From Variovorax atrisoli 110B (GTDB taxonomy: Bacteria > Pseudomonadota > Gammaproteobacteria > Burkholderiales > Burkholderiaceae_C), in NCBI RefSeq assembly GCF_000382045.1, contig NZ_KB907462.1, forward strand, positions 124,001 through 188,000: a DNA stretch of 64,000 nucleotides. Reading direction: 5' to 3'. Positions 17,969-28,032 of this stretch are shown here, piece by piece. Within the stretch, counting starts at the first letter, position 1; each line of letters opens with the position of its first letter. The position numbers and the translations under genes are program-made. Under the pieces are notes generated by a model. That model made no database searches, was not told the DNA's origin, and saw nothing but the letters and a program-made list of their open reading frames with translations.

Positions 17969-18830
17969 ATGCGGCGGTGGCGCCGGTGCCTCGGCGCTTC
18001 GATCGTCCTGCTGGGCGGCCTCCTGGTGGTCCTCGACGCGCTGGTGACGCTGCCGGAGCAGGGGCCGATCCGATCGGCACTCTCGGGCGGCGCCGTCGCT
18101 GCGCTGGCCACGGCTGGGCACCTTGCCCGTGCTGTTGTCCTATCGCTTCTCGCAGCGCACCTATGACGCCATGCTGGGCTTCGGTGCAGGCGTGATGCTG
18201 GCAGCGAGTTCTTTCTCGCTGATCGTTCCGGCCTTGGCCGCCGCCAGAAGCCAGGGTCATTCATCGTGGAGCGCGGGAGCCGTCGTGGGCGCGGGGCTGA
18301 TCGCGGGCGCGCTGCTTGTCCTGGCACTGGATCGCGCGGTGCCGCACGAGCATTTCGTGAAGGGGCCGGAAGGCCGAGAGTCGAAGGCGCTCAAGCGCAT
18401 CTGGCTGTTCGTCTTCGCGATCATCCTGCACAACCTGCCGGAAGGCCTGGCGATCGGCGTGGCGTTCGCGGGCTCCGATCCGGTCGGTGCCACGGCGCTG
18501 ACCACCGGCATCTCGATCCAGGACGTGCCCGAGGGCCTGGTCGTCGCGTTGGCGCTGCGCGGCGTGGGCCATGGTCGATGGCAGGCGGCCGGCGTGGGTA
18601 TCCTGTCGGGCCTGGTCGAGCCGGTGGCGGCGGTGGCAGGCGCTGCGATCGTGGGCGTGTCGCCAGCCGTGCTCCCGTGGGGACTGGCCATGGCGGCGGG
18701 CGCCATGCTTTTCGTCATCAGCCACGAAATCATTCCGGAGTCGCACCGCCAGGGACACGAGACCCTCGCGACATGCGGTCTGATGCTGGGCTTCGTCACG
18801 ATGATGCTGCTAGACACGGCACTGGATTGA
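17969..18830 (+). pseudogene. ZIP-family metal transporter with a frameshift
   Basis: The N-terminus reads in one frame from ATG 17969 (AGGA upstream): MRRWRRCLG, then helix SIVLLGGLLVVLDALVTLP and the start of another helix to ...AALATA at about 18115. The remainder (LPVLLSYRFSQRTYDAMLGFGAG... to 18830) is in the next frame. Removing one G from the GGG at 18116-18118 joins them as a normal GufA/ZupT-like ZIP of about 286 aa, with metal-site helices HNLPEGLAIG and QDVPEGLVVAL intact. So either a real +1 frameshift or a sequence error is present. The frame restart at TTG 18123 alone would lack the first membrane segments. An intact protein would move zinc or another divalent metal. Confidence 0.82.
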
Positions 18831-18904
18831 GGCGAGGCTGTCTCGGGACGCGCCCGGGGGCGCGCTCGGGGTCGCGCGTGGGAGGCAAGCGCTAACATGC
18901 GCCC

Positions 18905-19317
18905 ATGCTCGCCCGACTCGTTTACGTCAGCAAGGCGCGCGGCTTTCGAAGAGCCGAGCTGAACGATATCCTGCAGGTGTCGCGCACGCGCAATGAGCGC
19001 GTCGGCATCACCGGCGCGCTGTGTGTCCTGGATGGCTGCAGTACCTGGAAGGCCAGGACGCTGCGGTGGAGGCGCTGTACAAGAGGATCGAGGTCGATCC
19101 GCGCCACCAGGATGTGACCGTCCTCGACCGCACCTTCATCGCAGCGCGCGTGTTCTCCGACTGGGCGATGGCGCTGCTGTCATCGGACGAACGCATCAAG
19201 GCCGCCATGGAGCGCCACGGTCTCGCAAAAGGCCAGTCGCTGCACGAGATCGACCCGGCCTGCGCAGCAGCCCTGTTCAGGGCACTGGCGCAGACGCCCA
19301 ACTGGCTGACTTTGTAG
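18905..19317 (+). pseudogene. BLUF photoreceptor domain protein, frame broken
   Basis: The N-terminal half from ATG 18905 (LARLVYVSKA, SRTRNERVGITGAL) has the flavin-binding Tyr and Asn of BLUF domains. The Gln-bearing strand LQYLEGQ and the rest (LYKRIEVDPRHQDV to 19317) lie in a different frame from about 19033. Around the joint the family pattern D-G-x-[FW]-L-Q appears shortened, and about 7 missing bases would restore both frame and spacing, so a short deletion fits better than a single-base read error. An intact protein would be a short blue-light sensor of about 135 aa that acts through protein contacts. Confidence 0.8.
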
Positions 19318-19747
19318 CGGCAGGGCCCTGGCGCGGACTCTCGTGCGGAGGCGGGCCTTGTCCCGTCCTCCGGCGGGGACTTGAAGAGAAGGATCCGTCC
19401 TTCTGGACGAAGCCCTCACGCCGTGCTTCGCTGCCAAACCTGCCGCTGCTCGCTGCACCACGACGCCGGTCTGTTCTGGCGCTCGGCCGCCAAGCGGCAC
19501 CGCCTGAGCACCTCGACAAGTCCGGCCCTGGCCAGCAGGGCGTGCGTCTGAGCAAGTTCCGCCTGCAAGCGCAAGCGCCGGCTCTCTTCTCTCGGATCTT
19601 CATCGCGCATGTCGCGGGCACGGCAACCCGTGTGCCCGATGCGCTTGCGCTTCGATGCCCGCCTCGCCCGGGACTGGCGTCGCCGAGCGATCGCCTTCGG
19701 CAGGAGTTGGGTGCGCTGCAGCGCGACTGCCCGTAGGGACGCTAAGG
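19318..19747. other. 430-bp region, possible small minus-strand ORF only
   Basis: Nothing recognisable. A minus frame (19416-19610) encodes 64 aa that are Arg/Gln/Leu-rich and helical (RLRLQAELAQTHALLARAG), but no ribosome site precedes its ATG and no family is recognised, so it is not listed as a gene. Confidence 0.4.
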
Positions 19748-21901
19748 CTAGAGCTGCAGATTCACCCGCACGGCAGGTCTGCCCGGCAGGTGGCGAGCGA
19801 CCGCGACGACCCGGTTGTCCTGTGCGCGCTGGAAGTGCAGGTCCACGTTGCCTTCGCCCACCTGCAGCCCGAGCAGATGCAGCTGATCGATGTCGGTGGG
19901 AAGGCGAGGGTGGACGATGCTGACCTCGCGGCGGACGCCGTCCACCTGCAAGCCCAGGCAGGCTTGCAGCAACAGGAACACCGAGCCCGCCGCCCATGCC
20001 TGGGGCAGGCAGGCTACGGGGTAGGCCACGGGCCCCTGGCCGGGCTGCCGCTCGAATCCGCAGAACAGCTCCGGCAGCCGCATGCCGAAATGCGTGGCCG
20101 CTTCGAACAGGTTGTCGAGGAGGCGCACCACGCCGTCGCGCTCTCCATACAGCGACATGCCTGCGGCGCACAGGGCAAGGTCGTGCGGCCACACCGATCC
20201 GTTGTGGTAGGACATGGGATTGAAGCGCGCCGCCTCCAGCGGCAGGGTGCGCATGCCCCAGCCCGAATCGAACTCCGACGCCAGCAGTTGCTGTGCGACC
20301 GCCTTCGCCCGTCCCGAGGAAGGCACCTGCGTGAACAGGAGATGGCCCGCGTTCGACGCGCGCACCGCGCAGGGTCTGTTGCTCCCATCGACCGCCAGTG
20401 CGTAGAACTGCCGCTCGGGCAGCCAGAACTGCTGCTCAATCGCCTGCGCGACCTGCACCGACCGGCGCTGCCAGTGGTCGGCCCTTGCGTCGGCGCGCAG
20501 CCGCGCCATGCTCGCCATCGCACGGAAGGCGGCGCAGGCATAGCCCTGTACCTCGACCAGCGCGATGGGTCCTTCCGGCGTCCGGCCGTCGGCATGGAAG
20601 ATCGAGTCGTGGCTGTCTTTCCATCCCTGGTTGGCCAGTCCGCTACTCTCCCCACGCTGGTAGGCCAGCAGGCCCGAAGGATGGCGTGCCATGCTGCGCT
20701 CCATCCATTCGCAGGCCGCCACGAGCGCCGTCCAGATGTGGTCGATCGCTGCGGTGTCGCCGGTGCGCTCCACGTAGGCACCCGCCAGCGCGACGAACAG
20801 CGGCGTGGTGTCGACGCCGCCGTAGTAGTGGCCGAAGGGCAGCTCCTCGACCGCTGCCATCTCGCCCCTGCGGCTCTCGTGCATGATTTTCCCGGGCTCG
20901 GCGTCGTGGAAGCTGGAGGTCCGGTGCGCCTGCCGCGCTGCGAGGAACCTCAGCACACCGAGCGCCAGGGCGGGGTCCAGCCACAGCGTCTGGAATGCAG
21001 TGACGATGGCGTCGCGGCCGAAGGGCGTTGAGAACCACGGGATGCCCGCGTAGGGGTAGGGTCCCGTGGGCATGTCGGTCGTGAGCAGGGCCAGGTCCGC
21101 CCGGGACCGGTCGAGCCAGCCTTGGAACAGCCGCCCTGAGGCCTGCAGCCCGGCCCCTCGTCGCCGCCGCGCGCGCATCCGCCAGCGTGCGAGCACGCCG
21201 GCCTCTCGGAAGCGCTCGGGTCCCGCGGAAGCTGGCTCGGTGCCGACCTCCACGAACAGGGTCCAGCTGCCGCGCGCCGCAAGCGCGACGTCGAATGCGG
21301 CCTGCTGCGCGCTCAGGCGTCGCGGCGCTTCGGAGAAGTCGATGCATGCGCAGCGAAGCAGGTCGTCGAGGCCGCGGTAGCGCAGCACCGCGCGCTGGGT
21401 GCCGACTTCGGGAGGGCCGAACTCGCCGCGCTGCGCGCGCACCTGCCCGCGTACTTCGAACATGTCGCGGAAGTCGGCCGCGAAATCCAGCGTCAGCGGC
21501 ACATGGGCCGGCTGGTCGCTGTAGTTGACCAGTCGCAGGCGCTCAAACAGCCGCGCACCCCACAGGAAGCGCGTGCGCTCGAGATGGATCACGCCTTGCG
21601 GGGTCGAGCTCGACCCGAGCACGGGCAGCGGGCGGTTCGTGAGGTTCGCGGTGAAGTGGACGTTGTCGCTGCCCACGCCGCTGGACAGCAGCGATGGCAG
21701 GACCCCGTCCAGCCGCAGCACGAAGCTCGACAGCATGCGGGTGTCGTGGTGGAACATGCCGTCGACGCCGCCGCCGATGTCGCCACGCGCGTCCATCACG
21801 ACATAGGTGTCCGCCTCCTTGAGCACGAAGGCGTGCTGGACCGCCCGCTCTGGCGCTGTCTCGGCCTGCGCGGTGGCTGGTTCGTCATTGCTCATGCTCA
21901 T
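19748..21901 (-). CDS. Amylo-alpha-1,6-glucosidase (glycogen-debranching type)
   Basis: 717 aa. An N-terminal beta-sandwich of the glycogen-debranching N-terminal type (residues about 25-215, DARGDIGGGVDGMFHHDTR) is followed by an (alpha/alpha)6-barrel debranching domain with FGRDAIVTAFQTLW, ELPFGHYYGGVDTTPLFVAL, GWKDSHDSIFHADG and YHNGSVWPHD. Such proteins cleave alpha-1,6 links or related alpha-glucosides, probably in the cytoplasm. ATG 21901 overlaps the stop of the upstream glycosyltransferase by 4 bp (ATGA); a second in-frame ATG lies at 21895. The pair looks co-translated and is likely a storage or compatible-solute glycan module. Confidence 0.87.
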   Translation of the reverse strand: MSMSNDEPATAQAETAPERAVQHAFVLKEADTYVVMDARGDIGGGVDGMFHHDTRMLSSFVLRLDGVLPSLLSSGVGSDNVHFTANLTNRPLPVLGSSSTPQGVIHLERTRFLWGARLFERLRLVNYSDQPAHVPLTLDFAADFRDMFEVRGQVRAQRGEFGPPEVGTQRAVLRYRGLDDLLRCACIDFSEAPRRLSAQQAAFDVALAARGSWTLFVEVGTEPASAGPERFREAGVLARWRMRARRRRGAGLQASGRLFQGWLDRSRADLALLTTDMPTGPYPYAGIPWFSTPFGRDAIVTAFQTLWLDPALALGVLRFLAARQAHRTSSFHDAEPGKIMHESRRGEMAAVEELPFGHYYGGVDTTPLFVALAGAYVERTGDTAAIDHIWTALVAACEWMERSMARHPSGLLAYQRGESSGLANQGWKDSHDSIFHADGRTPEGPIALVEVQGYACAAFRAMASMARLRADARADHWQRRSVQVAQAIEQQFWLPERQFYALAVDGSNRPCAVRASNAGHLLFTQVPSSGRAKAVAQQLLASEFDSGWGMRTLPLEAARFNPMSYHNGSVWPHDLALCAAGMSLYGERDGVVRLLDNLFEAATHFGMRLPELFCGFERQPGQGPVAYPVACLPQAWAAGSVFLLLQACLGLQVDGVRREVSIVHPRLPTDIDQLHLLGLQVGEGNVDLHFQRAQDNRVVAVARHLPGRPAVRVNLQL

Positions 21902-22977
21902 GCGAACTCGCGATACAACGATTGCGGCGGCATGACCGTGTCTGCATTGTCGCGGCCGGTCAGCCGCCTGTACTGCTCGACATAGGCACTGGCCATCGCA
22001 CGCGCCGAAAAGCGGTTGTCGAATGCCTGCCGCACGCGGCGCCGATCGAGCCGATCGATGGCGTGCACGGCTTCGACGGCCTGCGGCAGGCTCTCTACGA
22101 TCCGCCCGCTGACGCCATCCTCGATTACTTCCGGCACCGAGCCGCAGCGCCATCCGATCACCGGCGTGCCGCAGGCCATGGCTTCGATCATCACGAGGCC
22201 GAAGGGCTCGGGCCAGTCGATGGGGAACAGGAGTGCCGAGGCGCCGCCAAGGAATGCGGACTTCTCGGCATCGCCGATCTCGCCCACGAACTCGATGAGC
22301 GGGTCGTCCAGCATCGGGCGGATCACCTGCTCGAAGTAGTTCGCGTCGGCCGCGTCCACCTTGGCCGCAATCTTCAACGGCAGCCCGGCCCTCTTTGCGA
22401 TCGCAATGGCCCTGTCGGGCCGCTTCTCGGGCGAGATGCGCCCGAGAAATGCCAGATACCGGCCCGGACCTGCATCAAACGTATAGATCGACTGCTCCAA
22501 GCCGTGTGGGATGGTGGCTACCCAGTTCGCGAAGGGCAGAGGCTTTCGCTGATGACGGGAGATAGACACCAGCGGATAGCGGTGCCAGCGCTTGTAGGCC
22601 ATGGGCAGGTCGGCGATGTCCAGTCGACCATGCAGCGTTGTGAGGGTGCGTGGCGCGATGTCCTCGAAGAAGGGGAAGTGCAGGAGGTCGGTGTGGAAGT
22701 GCAGCACGTCGAACTCGTCGGCGCGGCGCTTCAGTTCGGCAAGCATGTTCAGATGGCTTGCGAGGTCCGACTTCAGCGGCGCCGGGTCTAGGCGCAGGGC
22801 CTGCGCGCGCATGGGCACGAGCCGCGCTCGCGTGGACGTGTCGGCCGAGGCGAACAGCGTGACCTCGTGACCGAGGTCGACCAGTGCGTTGGTGAGGTGG
22901 GCGACCACCCGCTCGGTGCCGCCGTAGAGCCGCGGCGGCACGGCTTCATAGAGGGGTGCGATCTGCGCGATCTTCAT
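21898..22977 (-). CDS. Glycosyltransferase family 4 protein
   Basis: 359 aa GT-B enzyme starting MKIAQIAPLYEAVPP, with YGGTERVVAHLTNALVDLGHEV (acceptor domain), FLGRISPEKRPDRAIAIAKRAG, and the donor-binding E-x7-E-like stretch PEPFGLVMIEAMACGTPVI. It would transfer a sugar from a nucleotide donor. The start at ATG 22977 follows the family; TTG 22983 is better placed behind GGAGA and would add two residues. It is translationally coupled to the debranching-type glucosidase downstream. Confidence 0.85.
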   Translation of the reverse strand: MKIAQIAPLYEAVPPRLYGGTERVVAHLTNALVDLGHEVTLFASADTSTRARLVPMRAQALRLDPAPLKSDLASHLNMLAELKRRADEFDVLHFHTDLLHFPFFEDIAPRTLTTLHGRLDIADLPMAYKRWHRYPLVSISRHQRKPLPFANWVATIPHGLEQSIYTFDAGPGRYLAFLGRISPEKRPDRAIAIAKRAGLPLKIAAKVDAADANYFEQVIRPMLDDPLIEFVGEIGDAEKSAFLGGASALLFPIDWPEPFGLVMIEAMACGTPVIGWRCGSVPEVIEDGVSGRIVESLPQAVEAVHAIDRLDRRRVRQAFDNRFSARAMASAYVEQYRRLTGRDNADTVMPPQSLYREFA

Positions 22978-23178
22978 CGTCAAGACAATCTCCTCGGAAG
23001 GGAATGAATAAACAAGGATGAGGCGAAGATTTGGAAGCCGGTGCAGCTTCCGAGCGGCCAACTGGAGGTGCCGGCGCGCATTTCAAGAGGGCAGCGCGTC
23101 GTTGAACCTCTGGCGCCACGCGGGCTCAAAATGCGCCTGTTTCCTCATGCGTTTCGTCATAGTCATGGTGAGGTGCGA

Positions 23179-23835
23179 ATGAACATCTTCGAGACCATCG
23201 CGGCCCAGGCGGCCGCCATGCGCCTGCCGCTGTATGCGGTCACGGCCACCCGCGTCGCTCGCCGCAGCGACGCGGCCCTGCTTTCGATGCACTGGCACGG
23301 TTTCTTGCGGCAGACGCCGCTGAAGCTGCCCGGCGTCGTCCTTCCCTTGCGGTCGGTGGCCCAGTCGGTCGCGCAGCTGGATCTTTCGGGCGAGGGTCCC
23401 GGTGGGCTTGAGCATGCATTGCTGGAGGCCGCCTGGCAGTTCGGCGCCTGGGAACTCGAGCGGGTCGAGCGGCCCGGGTGGTGGCGGCTGGGTGTTCCGG
23501 CTACGGAGGTTCGCGACGCCATGTGCGCGTTCGGCTTCATCGAGGACGAGGAACAGGCGCAGGAGCACACGATTGCGGATGCACCCGACCGCCGCGAGAT
23601 GCTGCGCGAAGCCGGCCGCCGGGGCTATGTCCGCTGGCTGTTCAGGCCTCGCAAGTACGGCATCTGGTCGATGGTGCGGGAGGAGGCCGACGAAACTCTC
23701 GACAGTTCGGGTGGGCGCACGCTGCCCTGCCCGGTGCTGCCGCGCGCGGCCGGCGGCGCAGCAGGCCGCGCAGGTGGCGCGCGGACCGTGTACAGGCTCG
23801 GGCATTCGAGCCGTCTCATGCTCGGGCGAGGCTGA
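23179..23835 (+). CDS. Hypothetical protein
   Basis: 218 aa starting MNIFETIAAQAAAMRLPLYA, with GAGG five bases before the ATG. No signal peptide, no membrane helix, no domain I recognise; it has Trp-rich stretches (RPGWWRLG, RWLFRPRKYGIWSMV) and an acidic EDEEQAQEHT segment, ending in a Gly/Ala/Arg-rich low-complexity tail. It lies just before the groES heat-shock promoter, in the same direction. Confidence 0.6.
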   Translation: MNIFETIAAQAAAMRLPLYAVTATRVARRSDAALLSMHWHGFLRQTPLKLPGVVLPLRSVAQSVAQLDLSGEGPGGLEHALLEAAWQFGAWELERVERPGWWRLGVPATEVRDAMCAFGFIEDEEQAQEHTIADAPDRREMLREAGRRGYVRWLFRPRKYGIWSMVREEADETLDSSGGRTLPCPVLPRAAGGAAGRAGGARTVYRLGHSSRLMLGRG

Positions 23836-23870
23836 AAAAATTCGTCACAAAAAAATCGGCGCCTGCGGCT

Positions 23871-23897
23871 CTTGAACGCCCGGCGGGCCGCCCATAG
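23871..23897 (+). promoter_or_regulatory. Sigma-32 (RpoH) heat-shock promoter for groES-groEL
   Basis: CTTGAAC (23871-23877), a 13-base spacer, then CCCATAG (23891-23897) match the sigma-32 consensus CTTGAA-N13/14-CCCCAT closely and in the correct spacing. Transcription would start about 23905, leaving a roughly 100-nt leader before groES. No CIRCE inverted repeat was found. Confidence 0.85.
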
Positions 23898-23907
23898 CTC
23901 TCGCGCG

Positions 23908-23970
23908 CCGGCGCTTGTGCGCCGGGGAATGAACCGATCGCGCCGCCGACCGGCGGCGAGGTTCTCTTTT
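23908..23970 (+). promoter_or_regulatory. Two hairpins in the groES 5' leader
   Basis: CCGGCGC-TTGT-GCGCCGG (23908-23925) and CGCCGCC-GACC-GGCGGCG (23941-23958). The second is followed, after AGG, by TTCTCTTTTT (23962-23971), so it resembles an early terminator. Either hairpin may give temperature or transcription control of the chaperonin mRNA; the function is inference. Confidence 0.5.
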
Positions 23971-24001
23971 TGATGACCTGTTATCGCTTAGGAGATCGAA
24001 C

Positions 24002-24322
24002 ATGAAACTTCATCCTCTTTACGACCGGGTGATCGTCAAGCGAATCGAACAGCAGCGCAAGACGGCTTCGGGCATCGTGATTCCGGACTCGGCCGCCGAG
24101 AAGCCGGAGCAAGGCGAGGTGCTCTCGGTGGGCCAGGGCAGGCTGCTCGCGGACGGCACCTTGCGGCCCTTGCACCTGAAGGCCGGTGACCATGTGCTGT
24201 TCGGCAAGTACGCGGGCCAGACGGTCAAGGTCGACGACGAGGAACTGCTCGTGCTGCGCGAGGACGACGTGCTCGCCGTGATCGAAGGCAGCGAGCGCGG
24301 CAATCTCAGGCGCGTCGCCTGA
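24002..24322 (+). CDS. groES: Co-chaperonin GroES
   Basis: 106 aa. MKLHPLYDRVIVKRIEQQRKTASGIVIPDSAAEKP is a standard GroES start, with the mobile loop at KTASGIVIP and the GxVLSVGQG strand. The heptamer caps GroEL. The C-terminus is about ten residues longer than usual (ERGNLRRVA after the normal end). AGGAGA sits six bases before ATG 24002. It is the first gene of the heat-shock operon, 55 bp before groEL. Confidence 0.95.
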   Translation: MKLHPLYDRVIVKRIEQQRKTASGIVIPDSAAEKPEQGEVLSVGQGRLLADGTLRPLHLKAGDHVLFGKYAGQTVKVDDEELLVLREDDVLAVIEGSERGNLRRVA

Positions 24323-24377
24323 CGCCCGGCCGTCCGGTTTCATCCAACGTGTGTGAGTGAAAAGGAGCAATCTCAAA

Positions 24378-26000
<1,623 letters not shown>

Positions 26001-26357
26001 GTTCGGCACCCGCCTTGCGGCGAGCATGCCTCGGGGGCCGACCGGGGCCCCGAGTCCATCCCGCAGGTGACGGCGAGGCTGTCGTGGAGCCCGGCGAGCG
26101 ATCGACCGGGCTCTTTTCTTTAAGGGCAGGAAGGTCGCCTGCGTCACATGCCAAGTTATTCCGGGCGCTTGGCTACATCCGCGGCATGCTTGCAGCGCTG
26201 CAATTTCGCCATGGCACCGGCCCGGCGCCGACCCCGCGCAGGCGGTGATACTCGGGCCAGACCGATTTATCGTCGCAGCCGCGCGCATGGGGACACGGCC
26301 CGGGTCGCATCCTGCAGTACCTCCCCCGCCGCGGCATGGCATTCTGGAGGAAATCAC
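26001..26357. other. Intergenic region after groEL
   Basis: 357 bp with the groEL terminator (listed separately) and then the leader of the IclR regulator. No further gene seen. Confidence 0.6.
26087..26120 (+). terminator. Intrinsic terminator of groES-groEL
   Basis: A perfect 8-bp stem GAGCCCGG (26087-26094) / CCGGGCTC (26106-26113), an 11-nt loop, then TTTTCTT. Confidence 0.88.
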
Positions 26358-27110
26358 GTGCCGGAAAAATCCATGTCCAGCCTGGGACGCATGCTGGGTG
26401 TTCTCGATCTCTTCGACGACACGCACCTGACGCGCACGGCGGACGACATCGCGGTGGCGCTCGGCGTATCGCTGCCCACGGGCTATCGCTACGTGCGCAT
26501 GCTGCTCGAAGCCGGCCTGCTGCAGCGCGTGGAGGACTCCCACTACGCGCTGGGGCCGCGCATCATCCTGCTCGACCACTACATCCGCAAGGCGGACCCG
26601 GTGCTGCGCGAGGGCATTCCCGTGATGCGCGAGCTGGTCGCGGCCACCGGCTTCGACTGCGTGCTCTCAGGCCTTTTCGGGATGCAGGCGCTCGATACCC
26701 ACCGCGAGATGGGCGGCGCTCCGGCAACGCTGGCCTATGGACGCGGACGGCCCCGTCCGCTGTTCCAGGGTGCCGCACCGAAGGTGCTGCTGGCGAATTT
26801 CACGCCGGCCCAACTGCGCAAGGTCTTCGACGCGCGCCACGACGAGATCGTTCGCAGCGGCCTGCCCGCCGACTGGAGCGAATTCCGCAAAGGCTATGCG
26901 GCGATCCGCAAGGCAGGCCACTACGTTTCCATCGGCGAACTCGAGCCCCAGCTCGCGGCGGTGGCCGCGCCGATACTCAAGGCCGATGGCGGCGCATGGG
27001 CTGCGATCTCGCTGGTCTTCGACACCTCGCGCCTGGCCATCGTCGATCTCGACAAGATCGTCCAACTGGTCACCGAGGGGGCGTCGCGCATCGGGAGCCG
27101 GCTCGCCTAG
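26358..27110 (+). CDS. IclR-family transcriptional regulator
   Basis: 250 aa. The winged helix-turn-helix (residues about 15-75: TADDIAVALGVSLPTGYRYVRMLLEAGLLQ) is followed by the IclR effector domain (LGPRIILLDHYI, then APKVLLANF and a GYYVSIGELE-like region). GTG 26358 is chosen because GGAGG stands seven bases upstream; the first Met, MSSLGRM, is six codons later. It stands alone between groEL and the convergent azl operon, so its target is not evident; IclR members usually control small aromatic or organic-acid catabolism. Confidence 0.88.
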   Translation: MPEKSMSSLGRMLGVLDLFDDTHLTRTADDIAVALGVSLPTGYRYVRMLLEAGLLQRVEDSHYALGPRIILLDHYIRKADPVLREGIPVMRELVAATGFDCVLSGLFGMQALDTHREMGGAPATLAYGRGRPRPLFQGAAPKVLLANFTPAQLRKVFDARHDEIVRSGLPADWSEFRKGYAAIRKAGHYVSIGELEPQLAAVAAPILKADGGAWAAISLVFDTSRLAIVDLDKIVQLVTEGASRIGSRLA

Positions 27111-27155
27111 CCCGCGTCGATCTCGGGCCCGCTGAGCATGGACCATGCGCGCTGA

Positions 27156-27644
27156 TCAGTTTCCGGAAGGCGTGAGCGGTCCTCGCTTGACGAGGTCGCA
27201 CAGCACACCGCGGCTGACCCGCAGGAGTTCGGCGCTACGGATCTGAAGCGTCGAATCATTTCGCCCCGTGCCGCAATAGATGGTTTCCATTGCGGTCACT
27301 CCGGAGTCGATCACCACCTGCGCCTCATTGATTGGCAAGGGCGCGACGCCGCCCGGGACCATCGCGAGGAACTGTGCCAGCTCCGTGTCGGTGGCCATCT
27401 GCAGGTCCGCCCTCCGCACGCCCAGGGCATCGGCGATCTTCTTGTAGTCCGCGCGCTCGGGCGCCTGCATGGCGGCGATCGCGTAGCGATCTCCCGGCAG
27501 GCGAAAGGCCAGGCTCTTGACCATGGCATCGGGGTCGAAGGGAAGCAGGTGCCGTGCGTCGCTGAAGCTCACCACGGGGGCGTGGCTGTGCACTTCGAAG
27601 ATCGCATCGCACGACGTCAGGAAGGCGCGTATGGTGGGGCTCAT
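27156..27644 (-). CDS. YbaK/EbsC-family aminoacyl-tRNA deacylase-like protein
   Basis: 162 aa. It has the YbaK/ProX fold pattern: AMVKSLAFRLPGDRYAIAAM (the catalytic Lys strand), ADYKKIADALGVRRADLQMA, then PGGVAPLPI and the C-terminal GTGRNDSTLQI region. Family members remove misacylated amino acids from tRNA. The start at ATG 27644 has no clear ribosome site. It follows azlD by 64 bp and ends the araC-azlCD operon, an arrangement that links it to amino-acid handling, but its tRNA specificity cannot be read from sequence. Confidence 0.75.
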   Translation of the reverse strand: MSPTIRAFLTSCDAIFEVHSHAPVVSFSDARHLLPFDPDAMVKSLAFRLPGDRYAIAAMQAPERADYKKIADALGVRRADLQMATDTELAQFLAMVPGGVAPLPINEAQVVIDSGVTAMETIYCGTGRNDSTLQIRSAELLRVSRGVLCDLVKRGPLTPSGN

Positions 27645-27708
27645 CGCATGGGGTTGGAGGAACTGTGGCGCCGCGGCGGGCTGGTGCCGTTGCCGTGCAT
27701 TCGCATAC

Positions 27709-28032
27709 TCATGGGACAGCTGCCATGCCGAAGCCAAGACGCAGCAGGGCCACCGCCACGACGCCCACGATGATCGTTCCCAGGAGCGGAAGGCGCATCG
27801 AGGCTGCGGCCGCAAGCAGGCCCGCGAGCGTTTCCGGCCACCCGGTGACCAGCAGGGTTGGCGCGATGATCGTCACGAACATGACGGGCGGTATGGCGTC
27901 CATTGCTGCTTGCGCGCGGCCGCGAAGGGCGGTTCGATCCCCGCTCACCAGCAGCATGCCGGCAACCCAGGTGAGATAGGTGACGAAGGCCATCGCCACG
28001 ATCGCTTCGAGGGTGGTCGCGTGGACTGTCAT
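27709..28032 (-). CDS. azlD: AzlD-family branched-chain amino acid exporter subunit
   Basis: 107 aa with four hydrophobic helices (VAMAFVTYLTWVAGMLLV, IPPVMFVTIIAPTLLV, LAGLLAAAASM and LLGTIIVGVVAVALL). AzlD is the small partner of AzlC in an export complex for branched-chain amino acids or analogues. ATG 28032 overlaps the azlC stop (ATGA), showing translational coupling. Confidence 0.87.
   Translation of the reverse strand: MTVHATTLEAIVAMAFVTYLTWVAGMLLVSGDRTALRGRAQAAMDAIPPVMFVTIIAPTLLVTGWPETLAGLLAAAASMRLPLLGTIIVGVVAVALLRLGFGMAAVP

Noticed and set aside
23836..24001. CIRCE/HrcA operator upstream of groES
   Set aside because: The TTAGCACTC-N9-GAGTGCTAA repeat was looked for and is not present; sigma-32 control is indicated instead.
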